64,000 nucleotides of DNA from Phytophthora colocasiae (lineage: Eukaryota > Oomycota > Peronosporomycetes > Peronosporales > Peronosporaceae), in assembly GCA_018806915.1 (NCBI GenBank), contig JAGKQI010000091.1, forward strand, positions 1,922,001 to 1,986,000, read 5' to 3'. The position numbers were made by a program, and so were the translations under genes. A model generated the notes under the pieces. The model was not told the DNA's origin. It saw only the letters and a list, made by a program, of their open reading frames with translations, and searched no databases. Every line of letters starts with the position of its first letter. Positions within the stretch are counted from its first letter, which is position 1. Positions 10,415-21,600 of the stretch are shown one piece after another.

Positions 10415-11150
10415 ATGTGCCCACGAAGAGCTCGCAATGAATACGAGACGCTGGATCGAGATGTTGGAATCAAGAGCCATCGTGTGCGATCAAGTATCAT
10501 CCAGAACCAATTACAAAAGTTTTTTCCTTATGTTGAGACGATATGCAAAGTATTCGAAGACCATGACATCCCGCACGTTGATCGCCTCGATCAGATCGAC
10601 CGCGTTGCGAAGCAATTTGTGTTCAAGCCACGTGGCCAAGAAAAAAACACCTCTCGAGAAGTAATTGGTGCTTTGGGAATGTGTTGGAAGCTTTGGTAAA
10701 GTTCCATGCTGCACCCTGGATGCATCGAGATGTTTGTTGGCCTAATGTTATCAAGTGCCGCAGTGAAACTACTTGGTTTTCGATAGTCTTCATGGATGCA
10801 GCGCCAAGCCCCCAGGTTTCGACATCCGAACATGCTTCAGAAATATTTAGTCGTGGTAGACACGCTACTGCGGTGGATATGTGGTGTGTTGGACGGCTGA
10901 TCCAAACATGTGGAGACGAAGTCTACTGGAACTGGCTGGGCACAGGACGAGCGTGGACAGTAGTTGGTGCAGTCGCTGCACTCGATCGGCTACGCCAACT
11001 GCGGTGTGAATACTTAAGCAGAAAGGAAGGTCTTCAACGAAAACGAACAAGTATGGGCATTATAAATGCTGACTTACAGAATAGATGTAGTACTCAATCG
11101 ACTACGCCAACTTCAGTCTGAATACTTCGGTGTAAAAGGTCAAGAGGCGA
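10415..11150 (+). pseudogene. Decayed protein-kinase-like gene of the CRN-kinase type
   Basis: Two frames carry pieces of a kinase fold. A + frame from 10415 to about 10660 reads as an N-terminal segment. A different frame from about 10674 has ALVKFHAAPWMHRDVCWPNV, where HRD plus a downstream Asn is a catalytic loop, and then FMDAAPSP where DFG is expected. The helix VDMWCVGRLI follows and corresponds to the DMW of subdomain IX. This HRDVxWPNV type is typical of the kinase domains found in oomycete CRN (D2/CRN8-like) and related proteins. Frame breaks, a missing glycine loop and a truncated C-lobe argue for a pseudogene. Two imperfect 50-bp copies at 10979-11030 and 11092-11145 both encode an RLRQL-EY motif. 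Confidence 0.55.
10979..11145 (+). repeat. Imperfect direct repeat pair, about 50 bp each
   Basis: Units at 10979-11030 and 11092-11145 share a core reading CTACGCCAACT then GTGAATACTT or CTGAATACTT. Both lie in the 3' part of the decayed kinase-like gene and encode similar RLRQL-x-EY peptides, consistent with a local duplication. Confidence 0.5.
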
Positions 11151-11442
11151 AGAAAACAATGCACAGGATTAAAGAGGAAACATCACCACTGAGGTTTAAC
11201 TCTACACCGGCTCATACTGTGAGTGCAGCTTCAACATCCAACGTAGTATCTGGTTAAAAAAATGCTCTTACTACATATTGCGGCGGAACTACATGCATTG
11301 TAAATTTTTGTTCGTGCCACAGTGTAGTTTTCTATTGCTGGTAAATACGACACGTAGGTAGGCAATCAACGTGAACTTACATCACATTAAAACAACAGCC
11401 TCTGTATTGCCTTGAGATCGAGTCTACGCGTAAGCTGTTCCA

Positions 11443-11784
11443 TCAGAAATCAGAGCATCGGCCCTTGCGCTCCCAGTCTCCAAACCTCGTTGGCTCCTTG
11501 AGCTTCCCACTTTGAGTCGGTCCACCGTACTCCACCCCTGAAGGACCAATAGCTACTGTTTCTTCCGCGTCTTCGTCATCAAAGTCGTCCAAGTCATCCA
11601 AGTCGCTCGCTGGTGCAGCAGGAGTATTCGTGATATGGGGCTTCCCACTCGGGTGCAGTGCCACAAAATCATCACCAGCGCCACTAGAGAACAAACGCAA
11701 TTGCACTGACACCTTGGATCCACTGATAGGCGTCTGCATCGCCAGTGAACGCCTCCCCAAGCTCAGCACACGTCGCATCGCCAT
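11443..11784 (-). CDS. SDHAF4: Succinate dehydrogenase assembly factor 4 (SDHAF4/Sdh8)
   Basis: A 113-residue protein. Its last 20 or so residues carry the DUF1674/SDHAF4 signature: a GGP motif, then KEPTRFGDWERKGRCSDF at the very C-terminus. SDHAF4 binds the free flavinylated SdhA subunit in the mitochondrial matrix, shields its FAD from making reactive oxygen species, and promotes SdhA-SdhB assembly. The N-terminus (MAMRRVLSLGRRSLAMQTP) is Arg-rich, lacks acidic residues and fits a mitochondrial presequence. The middle is an acidic low-complexity Asp run. The gene is head-to-head with CYFIP, with about 127 bp between the two start codons, so the two probably share a promoter region. Confidence 0.9.
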   Translation of the reverse strand: MAMRRVLSLGRRSLAMQTPISGSKVSVQLRLFSSGAGDDFVALHPSGKPHITNTPAAPASDLDDLDDFDDEDAEETVAIGPSGVEYGGPTQSGKLKEPTRFGDWERKGRCSDF

Positions 11785-11911
11785 GACCTCTTATGCGGCT
11801 CAAATCAACTATGCGAATTAGTAGTAGAAGATTAAAATATGCATCTCTAGAGTTTTGAAAAATTACAAAATTGCACTTGTTGCAATCTTGAAAGGTTGCG
11901 TCGATTCCGCA

Positions 11912-14900
11912 ATGGAGCCGACAGGAGGAAGCTCGTCTCTCGGTGCTTTGCGGGCCTTTGTGGCCTCGTTCCCTTCACAGGATGGACGTAAGACTGGCGG
12001 TGGATGTTGTGCTGATGCTTTAACGTTTTCCATCTCCCCACCGCCAGCTAGCGACGAGTTCTCGCATGAAGTGGCGACCGGATTTCTGTTTGCAGAAGAA
12101 ATGAAGACTGTGCGGCAGTTGCAGGCCAAGTGTAAGGAAGGAAGGAGGCTGATCAACGTCATTTACTGCTCTAGAAGCTGCACTAGAGCTTTCCCACCTG
12201 CCTTGGCGGACGAAGACCCCAAGCAGATGAAGAAATATCATCATGCCATTTATACTGGTATGGAAACTAGAACTTTAGCAGTAATTACTTTACTTTACTG
12301 ACGCAGCTGTACAGTGCTGCGACCGCAGATGGAGAAGATGAAGCAGCTGAACGAGTTCTGCTCGCAGGCGGTTGTGCTACTGAGTGACAACATCCAGCGG
12401 ACGACGATGCACGAGAACATGACGAGGGTGATTCCAGACGTGATGATGGATGCTCTGGTCGATATCATGGACGTCATTTTGCAGTTAAATCACTTACATG
12501 ATACGAAGAGCAGTCTGAGGAATGATTTTTCGGTCTTTAAAAGGTTCGTAGAGATATGGTGAGGGTATTTGAGTCTGGAAGTGAACGTTCTGTTGTTTGT
12601 GTAGAGTATTTTCGCACATCAAGGACGATCTATTGGATGCAGACGTAGTGGAGAAGGATATTTCGCGTCTGCAAGAGTTCATGGGGAGCTCATATCAAGC
12701 AAAAGGCTCCGTGTGGGACTCCTTACGGCACAACTTGACAAACGTGAAGCGGTAGGTGACGCTTGACTACTGTATGAAACGTTCATGAACAAATATCCAA
12801 CTATACACCTCGTGTATTATTCTCAAATCACTAGATATGAACAAGTCACGTATTTGCTATTGAGGCATTGCGTTGGGCATGTTGAGAACGACAGTTGCAT
12901 GACGCCAAGCTCAAAATTCAAGTATATCCGGGCACTGTCGTATTTAATGGCGGTTTTAGAAGGATCTGAAGCTTGGAAGAAAACAAACACGCTGCCGGGG
13001 GCCGACAAAAAGGTTATCGAGGCGGTACGCAAAGCTTCAAGTAGGCTCTTTCCTTGCGAGTGTTTGTTGTATGTAGGCGTAAGCCAACGCCAGCTCATGT
13101 GCATGTGATCTCGTTAGGTGATCAAGCTTATTGCTCGATTCCCAGTCATCCCAATGCTCCACGAAATCAGTATAAAACCTGTGAAGGCACTCCAGTCGCA
13201 AGGTGGCTACAAATTGGAGGCAGGTAACGGTGCGACTCCTGTAAAAAACCGTGATATCATGTTCGACATTGTTGCTGCATCTAGCGATTGCAAAACGACC
13301 TGTGAAGCTTATCTTCCTCGCCTAATGCATGCCCTGAATATGGTTTGGATTGACAGTTTTGTTGTGTAGCTTTTTATGGTACTGACAGAGAATATCTGTG
13401 GCTTTGTTTGTTAGAGTACGACGCACGGATACACGCAAGAACAAAGTGATGCATTGTATAAGGTGCTGGAGGACGGTATATCGCATCTGAGCAAGTGGAA
13501 AAGCAGTTTCTTGCTCTTTTTGTCTTGGAAATACCAGGTAAGAGAATGTGTTGGAATTCGCTCTACGTCATCTGCTAACAGCAGATGAAACAGAACCCCA
13601 AAACGAATGAACTGCTACGTGAGTCAGGATTGCAACTTGATAGCCCTTTCCAGGAGTATGAGCGCGTTACCAAGTTCAATTACTCTGATGAAGAGTGGCA
13701 AGCAATGGCGAACATTATCTACAGTGTAAAATCCGTTGTGCAGATATTGCAGGAGTCCAAGACGAAACTTGAGAATTGCGTACGCCGCACGATATATCGG
13801 CAAATTCAAGTGTTCGTTCAACACACGCTCCTCCCTATACTCCACCGAGCTGATAAGCGCAAGTTGGGATGCACGAAACTACTTCACGATATTCGTTCTA
13901 CGGTACAGTATCTTTTTTAGGCTTTGCTCTGTATTGCTGAGATCCTTACCGATGTTTTTTTGGGGTGCTCTTGGCAGTGTGGAGATTGGGTTGACAGCGA
14001 CCTACTAGCGAGTGATTACAAGAAGAAGCGCAAAGAACGGAAATTCTCGCAGATCCCCGACAGAACGGCAAGTGCCCCATTGTGTCAAATTCAGATCCTT
14101 CGTACTGCGATCGATTCAATGTTTGCAAAACGATCGATGGGCGATCTGAATGCCAAATCCTCGACGTCATCTGCGCTGTTTTCGTTTAAAAAGGATTTGG
14201 ACAGGTAAGATGGCATTACAACGGGAATTCTATGAAACGTATTTCACAGTAAAGTAAACGCTTTTTCGTTTGCCCTTGACCAGTTCAGATGTCGAAACCC
14301 TGCAAGAATTTTACTGCAAAGCTGGAGCCTTCTCTGTGCTGCTGGATCTAAGTGATACGCTGAATGAGCTGCGAGACTTTTCCAGTCTCTGGTTCCGTGA
14401 GTTGTATGTGGAGCTGGTAAAGTCTGTCCAAATTCCTGCCGAGATTTCACTTCCTTGGTTACTTGTTGATCACTGCCTGGATGGACATAATTCACACGTG
14501 GAGTTGGTTCTCGCAGTATTGGATTCTTACAATGACGCTGGAAACACTTCGCTGTACAACCTTCAGCAACAACATCTTTATGATGAAACTGAGGCTGAAG
14601 GCAAACTGTGTTTCGACCATTTCATTTTTCGTCTGGCAGAACGAGTATATCTCCATTACAAAACCTTAGCAGCAAACAGCGTGCGCCGAAAGTGGGTCCA
14701 TGGTGAAGACATAGAAGCAAGAAGTTTGCCTATCAAAAGTGCTAGTGGTGGTGGTAAGACACACTCAAGTTTTTCTGATGATTCCGACGAAACCTCGAAG
14801 TACAAGTGGATTTTGACCCAGAAACATGTTAATGTTTTTGGACGGAGCTATGATCTCACATTTCAACTTGGTCAACGTGTGGACGCATTGATAGGGAAAG

Positions 14901-16651
14901 ATCTTGAAGGTTGGTTCACGAAGTTCGAGTGCATTGACGCTACATGCTACGTCGCCATGCTTGGCATGCTGCAAGTCCTTGAAATGACACATGCTTCATT
15001 ATCTGTTCTTGGACTCGACGAATTTGATACTGTGCTGAGGGAAACAAACGACGAAGCTGTGGAGTGTCTGATTGAAGGCACGACTTCTGTAGATACTATT
15101 GTCAAGTCTCGAGTGCACGAACAGATATCTCAAACGATTTTAACGGATCTCTGCCAGCATTTCGGCTTGAAGTTTGACGAAAATCGTTTCACTCGGATGC
15201 ACCTTCATGACGCTTTAACGATGTCTGTTGGAGATCAATTTGCTCACGAAGAGTGCTTGAGGAAAGCGAAAAAGCACCCGTTATCCAGGGGAAACGTTTT
15301 GCGTTATAAGGTCGGTAACTCAGTTGCAGCAAAAGCCGCTAGATATGTAGCGCTCGAGAAAGTCATTACTGGTACTCATCGCACTTGCTTCGGGTGAGCA
15401 AGTGTTCAGCAAAACAGTGATTTTGGGGAGAGATTCTAACGGTTGAATCTTTTTTCGTTTAGAGAACCACATGTCGAGGCACTCTGCGAACTACTTTCCA
15501 AGCGAGAACTTTTAGAAGTGGCAAATACCTGCATCAACTTCGCAGTCGCAAAGGTTTGTATTAGGACCCTGAAAAGTATGTCTCCTTGCTCCAAATAATG
15601 GTTGTACATGCCAGATCGAAGATGTGCTAGCACTGTGCATTCCAGCGTTGGGCTCCACCATACCGCCGTTTCGCCTACCTCGATTCATGTACCGATCCGA
15701 AGGTTCGTCTTAATTGCTTTTTGTTATTGACGCACTATTGACGTGTCGGCGCTTTCAGGGTGTTTTGGGTACTTTGAGGGCAAGTACAAACACCTGCTCG
15801 ACTCAGATGAGCTTGAGGCCCAGATATTCCACTGCTTTCGAGAAATCGGCAATTCTCTCACCTTTTTGCTAGTTCTTGGAGACATTCTCGTAAGTGTTTA
15901 TTGCAATCGTGGTGTTTCCGGCTAGTATCTAATGATGATTTGCTACATACATCAGAAATCGAACGCGATTCAGTGGAGATCAGCACAACAATCAGGTTGT
16001 CCGGGTGATTCAAGTGAGCAGCATCCACATTTGTTCCAGTATGCACTTGAACGCATCAATTCAATGTTGCAAGAATCTGGAATTGCTAGCGAGTGGGAAG
16101 CTGCTCCAGATTCTCAACCTGAAAAGATGCCGAACGCTTCAAGCTTCTACCACGTCTGGTGTGCGCTCGAGTTTCTCAGTTGCAATAGTCCTCGAACTGA
16201 CAATTCTTCAGAGGATGAGGCCGCATTATCTTTACGCAGTATATTTGGGGATGGTGTGCAGTTCGCTGGATGCACTCTTGTGCACTTACTCGGCCAGCGT
16301 ACACTCTATGATATCTGGAATGTCAGCCAGCACGTTATCAACGTCCATCACTACGAAGAAATCAAGGCAACCAGCGATGCCGTAGCGCTTACAACGAACA
16401 AAAAGAGTCGACAAAAAGGGGAAGCACCAAACGTACAAGCTGTTGTGGGAACGCTGGACAGCGAAATGAAAGACAAAGCTGCCCGCTTCATCGTCAACGC
16501 TGTGGAAATGCGAGCAACTTCCAAGAAGATGTTCCATGCTCTCGAAACAATGTGGCCGTCCGGTACTACTACACCAGCTACCTTCATCCCACCGCCATTC
16601 GCTCCGTCCGTAAAGTCTCCACTGACGGCACAAGTGCAACATCTTCGGTAA
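11912..16651 (+). CDS. CYFIP: CYFIP/Sra1, WAVE regulatory complex subunit (13 exons)
   Basis: Exons: 11912-12257, 12315-12543, 12605-12751, 12835-13024, 13118-13342, 13415-13537, 13585-13902, 13978-14204, 14284-15393, 15463-15553, 15615-15702, 15759-15889, 15956-16651. They join in one frame to 1306 residues; animal CYFIPs have about 1250. The donor at 13025 is the least certain. Family blocks visible are LWFRELYVELV, then SLPWLLVDHCLD, VLDSYNDAGN, QHLYDETEAEGKLCFDHF and KHVNVFGRSYDLT, and near the C-terminus FGDGVQFAGCTLVHLLGQ. CYFIP/Sra1 binds Rac-GTP and Nap1 in the pentameric WAVE complex, which activates Arp2/3 actin nucleation at the plasma membrane. The small introns (one only 47 bp) contrast with the mostly intronless neighbours. 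Confidence 0.9.
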
Positions 16652-16738
16652 CGCGGCAATAGACTACTGCTCATCAATGCAAGTCTCCATTCATTACCGT
16701 ATTCTGTGATGCTTGTCTGATCTCCTGTTCTCCTTTTC

Positions 16739-17460
16739 TTACGACATCCAGTATGCTGTGAAAGTGGCCAACACGAGCACACTTCCAATGAGATACACTG
16801 TCATGGACCAGTCTTCTATCGCGTTCTCGGTCGCTGTACCCTTAGTAGTAGCAGCAGACGTCGCCACTGCTCCTTCCGGTAACATTTGCCGCAACAACTC
16901 CTGATCCTTTTCTCTCTCCTCCTGCAGTGCTACCAGATCTGGAAACAATTTCCTGAACGTCGCATTGCTACAATTGCTTTCCAACGACGCCGCCGCATAC
17001 TTCCTTTTCTGTGCATCCGTAGTACTAATACTCCCCAAAGTTGCTTGGTTCTCCAGCTACATCACTACCTTGTTAGTTATATTATTGTATAGATACTACA
17101 TCGACATTTCCTTACCATGAAGGAGTACAGCCCTGTGAGGATGGAGTTGACAGACCACATCGGATTCCATGTCTCCGGGTGGAAATCCGACATACTCAAA
17201 CACAGACGTTGGTTCGTCTTGAAGCGGCCATTGGGCGTTAACATCATGACCGATGGAGGTTTCATAGGATACTCGGGTGGGAACTTCAGCTTGCCATGGT
17301 AGAACCCTCCTTCGTAGGGTGTTCCTTTGGTGCCGGTGATCACGTAGTGCCACTCCAAGATGTTGGTCTCCAGTGGAATCGCTTGGATGTAATCTACAGG
17401 CTTGCGTTGCATGGCCAGATACTCCTTCCGCAGACGCTTCGTCGCCATAACAGACGCCAT
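16739..17460 (-). CDS. UBE2J2: UBE2J2/Ubc6-type tail-anchored ubiquitin-conjugating enzyme
   Basis: Two exons, 17460-17116 and 17056-16739, with a 59-bp intron after YSFM, give 220 residues. The E2 core is clear: ATKRLRKEY at the N-terminus, EWHYVITGT-GTPYEGGFYHG, LKFPPEYPMKPPS, then the catalytic Cys in QRLCLSMSDFHPETWNP. The second exon begins with a TLGSI-TTD motif shared with UBE2J2 and ends in a hydrophobic helix near residues 200-218 (MTVYLIGSVLVLATF). This is the C-terminal anchor that places Ubc6/UBE2J2 in the ER membrane for ER-associated degradation. The start at 17460 (MASVMATKRL) is preferred over 17481 because the tandem paralogue starts at the same point. Confidence 0.9.
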
Positions 17461-17714
17461 AGCTGCTGAGTTTTGCGTCACTTCGACACTGAAGGCGAGT
17501 CAAACACGTGTACGATGATGCGCATAGTTTGAGGAAGATTAATGTGATGGAATGATGCCAACATATCACAGACAATGGATACATACCATGAAGATGAAGC
17601 TTTGGTGCATTTTTGCGTCATAAACTATGGGGAAGAGAGGATAATGAAGAAACTACGTGCATACCTGAACGCACTAGCTAAACTGTTAGCAGGTTCTGGA
17701 GGGACAGGCTCAGT

Positions 17715-18405
17715 TTAGTCCAGTTCGATGACTTCGACAGCGCCGGAGGCGACACTGGCTGCAGCACGCGCCTTCTCCTTCTGGCGGTTTAGTTCCACCA
17801 AGTCAAGAAACAGCGTCCGGAAGTTCTTGTCCTTGCAATTGTAGTCGAGAGAAATGGCTGCATACGTTCGTTTCTAACAGACAGAGCAACAATTGTACAC
17901 AATCAGAGTCAATCAACTCCATCGTAATGGAATTGAGTCCCTACATCTTCATCCGTTGTCGTGATGCTGCCTGTAGTGATCTTGTCTTCCAACTATCAAC
18001 AGTAATATCAAAAACATTTAAGAAATAAATCTTCGATGCGACCGTTAAAACCACACGGACCATGAACGAGTAGAGTCCCGTGAGGATAGAGCCCACAGAC
18101 CACAGAGGGTTCCACGTCTCTGGATGGAAGTCCGACATGCTCAAACAGATGCGGCGGTTGATCTCAAAGCGGCCATTGGGCGTGCACATGATCACCGACG
18201 GAGGCTTCATAGGGTATTCCGGCGGAAATTTCAGCTTGCCATGGTAAAATCCGCCTTCATAGGGCGTGCCTTCCGTCCCGGTGATCACGTAGTGCCACTC
18301 CAAGATGTTCTTCTCCAGTGGTGCAGCGCGGATATTCTCCACGGGGCTCCTCTGCAGCGCCAGGTACTCCTTACGAAGCCGCTTCGTAGCCATAGCCGAC
18401 GCCAT
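17715..18405 (-). CDS. UBE2J2-like E2 paralogue without a membrane anchor
   Basis: Exons 18405-18061, 17992-17945 and 17873-17715 join to 183 residues. The first intron sits at the same place (after YSFM) as in the neighbouring E2, but it has a weaker GTCCGT donor and an extra intron follows. The catalytic segment is intact (ICLSMSDFHPETWNPLW). The third exon reads KRTYAAISLDYNCKDKNF and then a short charged coil, and it stops with VIELD. There is no hydrophobic tail. This is a tandem duplicate of the tail-anchored E2 (over 85% identical by eye in the core) that is predicted to be soluble. Its 5' end lies head-to-head with POLA1, about 240 bp away. Confidence 0.85.
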
Positions 18406-18645
18406 CGTAGCTTCTCAGACAATAGCTACACGAAATGGCGGGAAAAGCTACCCATGTCATTGGCTAAAATCGTGAGATTATAAAAATATGCATATTTATA
18501 TTAGATCACGTCTTACTGTTTAATCAATTAACATTCCTGTTCAATTTGATGCTACTGTTTTCAGAAGGGTATATGATATTCAAAGGTTTCCCTTTTTGGC
18601 GCGGAAGGACCACCATTCCCATTCCGCATTGGGAGACGAAGGACC

Positions 18646-21600
18646 ATGAGCTCACGTCGGGCGGGTGCGGGCTCTCGCCGCAGCAGCTTAGGCCGCAAGC
18701 AGGCGCTGGAGGAGATTAAGCGTATGCGTGATGGTGTTGATACGTCCGAAGATACGGGTTCTAGTCGTTTGGCGCAGTACAAGCCGCAGGAGGAGAGTAT
18801 TTACAAAGCTGTAACGGAGAAAGAGTACGAAGAACTGGTGCGTCAGCGTCGTCAGGGCTTGCCATTTGTGGAAAATGACGACGGAGAGATGGGCTACTAC
18901 GATGACGGAGAGGAACAGTTCTTCGAGTCGGACCCTGAGGACGGAGGCGCGTCCACGAGAGACGAAGAAGACCCCACAGGGAAGAAACGCAGTGCTGGAG
19001 CGTTGTCTTCTTCTTATGTACGTAGGGCCAAGAAGATGCAGAGAGCTAAACTTGGAGGAGGAGAAGGCCAGAAGATCACCAACATGTTTTTCTCTGCTAA
19101 GAAGAGTAATGGTGCAGCCCCTGGAGGAGTTAAGAGAGCTAGTGCTAAGAGAGATATTGATCTGGACAGTATGCTGGACGATTTGACCAGTAACCCAACC
19201 GAGTCTCGGTCGGGTTATGTTCGTCCCATGTCATATTCGTCGGGATCTTCGACGTTTTCGAGTGGAACGTCGGGATTTAGTGCCAAGAAGCCGTTCGCAG
19301 CGACCAGCTCGTCATTTACCAGCAAACCGAAGGAAGAGGAATACGAAGAGGAGACTGTGGAGTTTGATGACAATGCATACGAGCCTGAAGCAGACGTATC
19401 GATGCAGGAGACGAGTGCAGATGAGATCGAGAAGACAGATGAGGCGAACGATGACGATGGTGCAGCAGAGGCGGAGGAAGCGAAGCCTGAGCCTATTATG
19501 AGTAAGCGCGAGATGATGCTGCGTAAAGCTCGTGAACAGCGTCTGCAAACATCAGCACCTACAGCCAGAGCTTTGTCTGCTCCTGTTGAACAGAAACAGC
19601 AGCCAGAAGATGTTACGATGAGCTCTGTGCCATCCAATGAAGTTGCAGAATGGTGGCAGGTGGCTGGAAACGATGGGAATGTCACCATGGCAGACAACTC
19701 CGCTGATGATGCAGAACCAGAGGCACCATCCAGCGCTGCAGATGCCATTCAGATGTACTGGATGGATGCAGTTGAAGTGCGTGACCGACCAGGCAAGATC
19801 TATTTGATTGGTAAGATGAAGATCCCAAGTCCCGAAGGCTCGGACGAGCCACCCACCTTCAGAAGTTGCTGCGTGGTTGTGAACAATCTGCAGCGATACA
19901 TGTATCTTGTTCCCAAGGGCACGCCCCTGATTGAGCTAAGTAAGACCGAACAGCAGGAGGCGTGGATGCAGATGCACGAGGAGATCCACAACGTATTGAT
20001 TCCTTCGTGCATCACGAACAGACGTGATCAAGAGGTGTTCAGGACCAAACTTGTGGAGCGCAACTATGCTTTCGAAGAGGCGAATATTCCGCGTGGTAAG
20101 AACATGTTCCTGAAGGTGAAATACCCCGCTAAATATCCAGTACCACCATCAGACTTCTGCTCGCGTGGTGGAAAGACTTTCACTCGGATCTGTGGAGCAT
20201 TTACTCGCCCGCTAGAAAACTTCTTACTTACTCGCCGACTTTTAGGACCTGGGTGGGTTGAGATCAAGGGTGTTCGCAAATGCACGGAGGGTGTCAGCTT
20301 TTGCAAAATGGAGTTCGAGACTTTCGACCCCAAGAATGTGACACCAATCGCAGGTGGCATGTCACCACCTCCTCTGACAGTTATGAGCCTCAGTCTCAAG
20401 AGTGTTTGCAACCCTAACACTGGCAAACACGAGGTCGTTGCGCTTTCTGCGATCACAGAGACCGGAATCAGTTCCGAAGGTGCTGGCAAGGGCACGAAGG
20501 GTGCGAAGCACACATTGTCACACTTTACTGCTATTCGCCCACTTGACGAAAATAATGGATTTCCCCAGTCGTACGCTGAGGCAGTTCAGAGAGATGATCG
20601 CTTTGGTATGAAAATGGATAATGGTGCACTAGGAATTAACAGCGAGTGCCTTCACGTGGAGATCAACGAGCGTGTAATGCTGAGTTACTTCCTCACCCGT
20701 GTCCAGCGAGAAGACCCCGATGTTATTGTTGGTCATAATTTGCACAAATATGCATTGGAGCTGCTCATTTCGCGTATCGACAATTTCCACCTTGGTGGTT
20801 TATGGTCGAAACTCACTCGTCTTCGTCGTGGTCGTCTAAACCCGATGAATATGGGCGAAGGGTGGAATGAATACAGGATGGACGACATGGTTAACGGTCG
20901 GTTATTCTGCGATACTTACGTGTCGTCAAAGGAGCTGTTGCCTTCCCAAAACAATTACACGCTGTCATACCTGGTGGAGCGTCTTCTGCACAAACAGCGG
21001 TTGGATGTCGAGATGACCGAAATTCCTCAAATTCTTCTCGGTGGTCCTGATAATTTCGTGAAGTTCCTTCGACACACACTAGATGATGCCATGTTTGTGC
21101 TTCATCTGATGCATAAACTTGAGATTCTGCCGCTGTCAAAGCAGCTCGCCAATTTGTGCGGTTATTTGTGGACACGCACATTGGAAGCGAACAAACGTGC
21201 TGAGCGAATTGAATACTTGCTTCTACATGAGTTTAGCCGGTCGAAGAACAAATTCATCGTTCCTGAGAAATTCAAGACAAGAACCGAGGCTGACAAGTCA
21301 AATAAGAGACGAGAAGCCTCTTACGCCGGTGGTATGGTGTTCGCGCCGAAGAAAGGTCTCTATGATAACTTCGTTGTGCTGCTGGATTTCATGAGTTTGT
21401 ATCCATCTATTATCCGGGTTCGTCTGCTGTTTGATATGGTTTTACCACACTTGTTCAAAACTAAATGTGGTTTGTTCCTTCAACTGTAGGAATACAATAT
21501 TTGCTTCACCACTGTAGACCGCCAGCTAAATGAGGACGTTCCTGGGGCGCCGTCTAAGAAGAAAAAGAAATCGAAGCCGATGCCCCAGCCTGAGAACGAC

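Noticed and set aside
13025..13117. Alternative donors (GTAGGC at about 13040, GTAAGC at 13079) for CYFIP intron 4
   Set aside because: The first gives the wrong phase and the second a 39-bp intron; the GTACGC donor at 13025 keeps the frame and the expected spacing.
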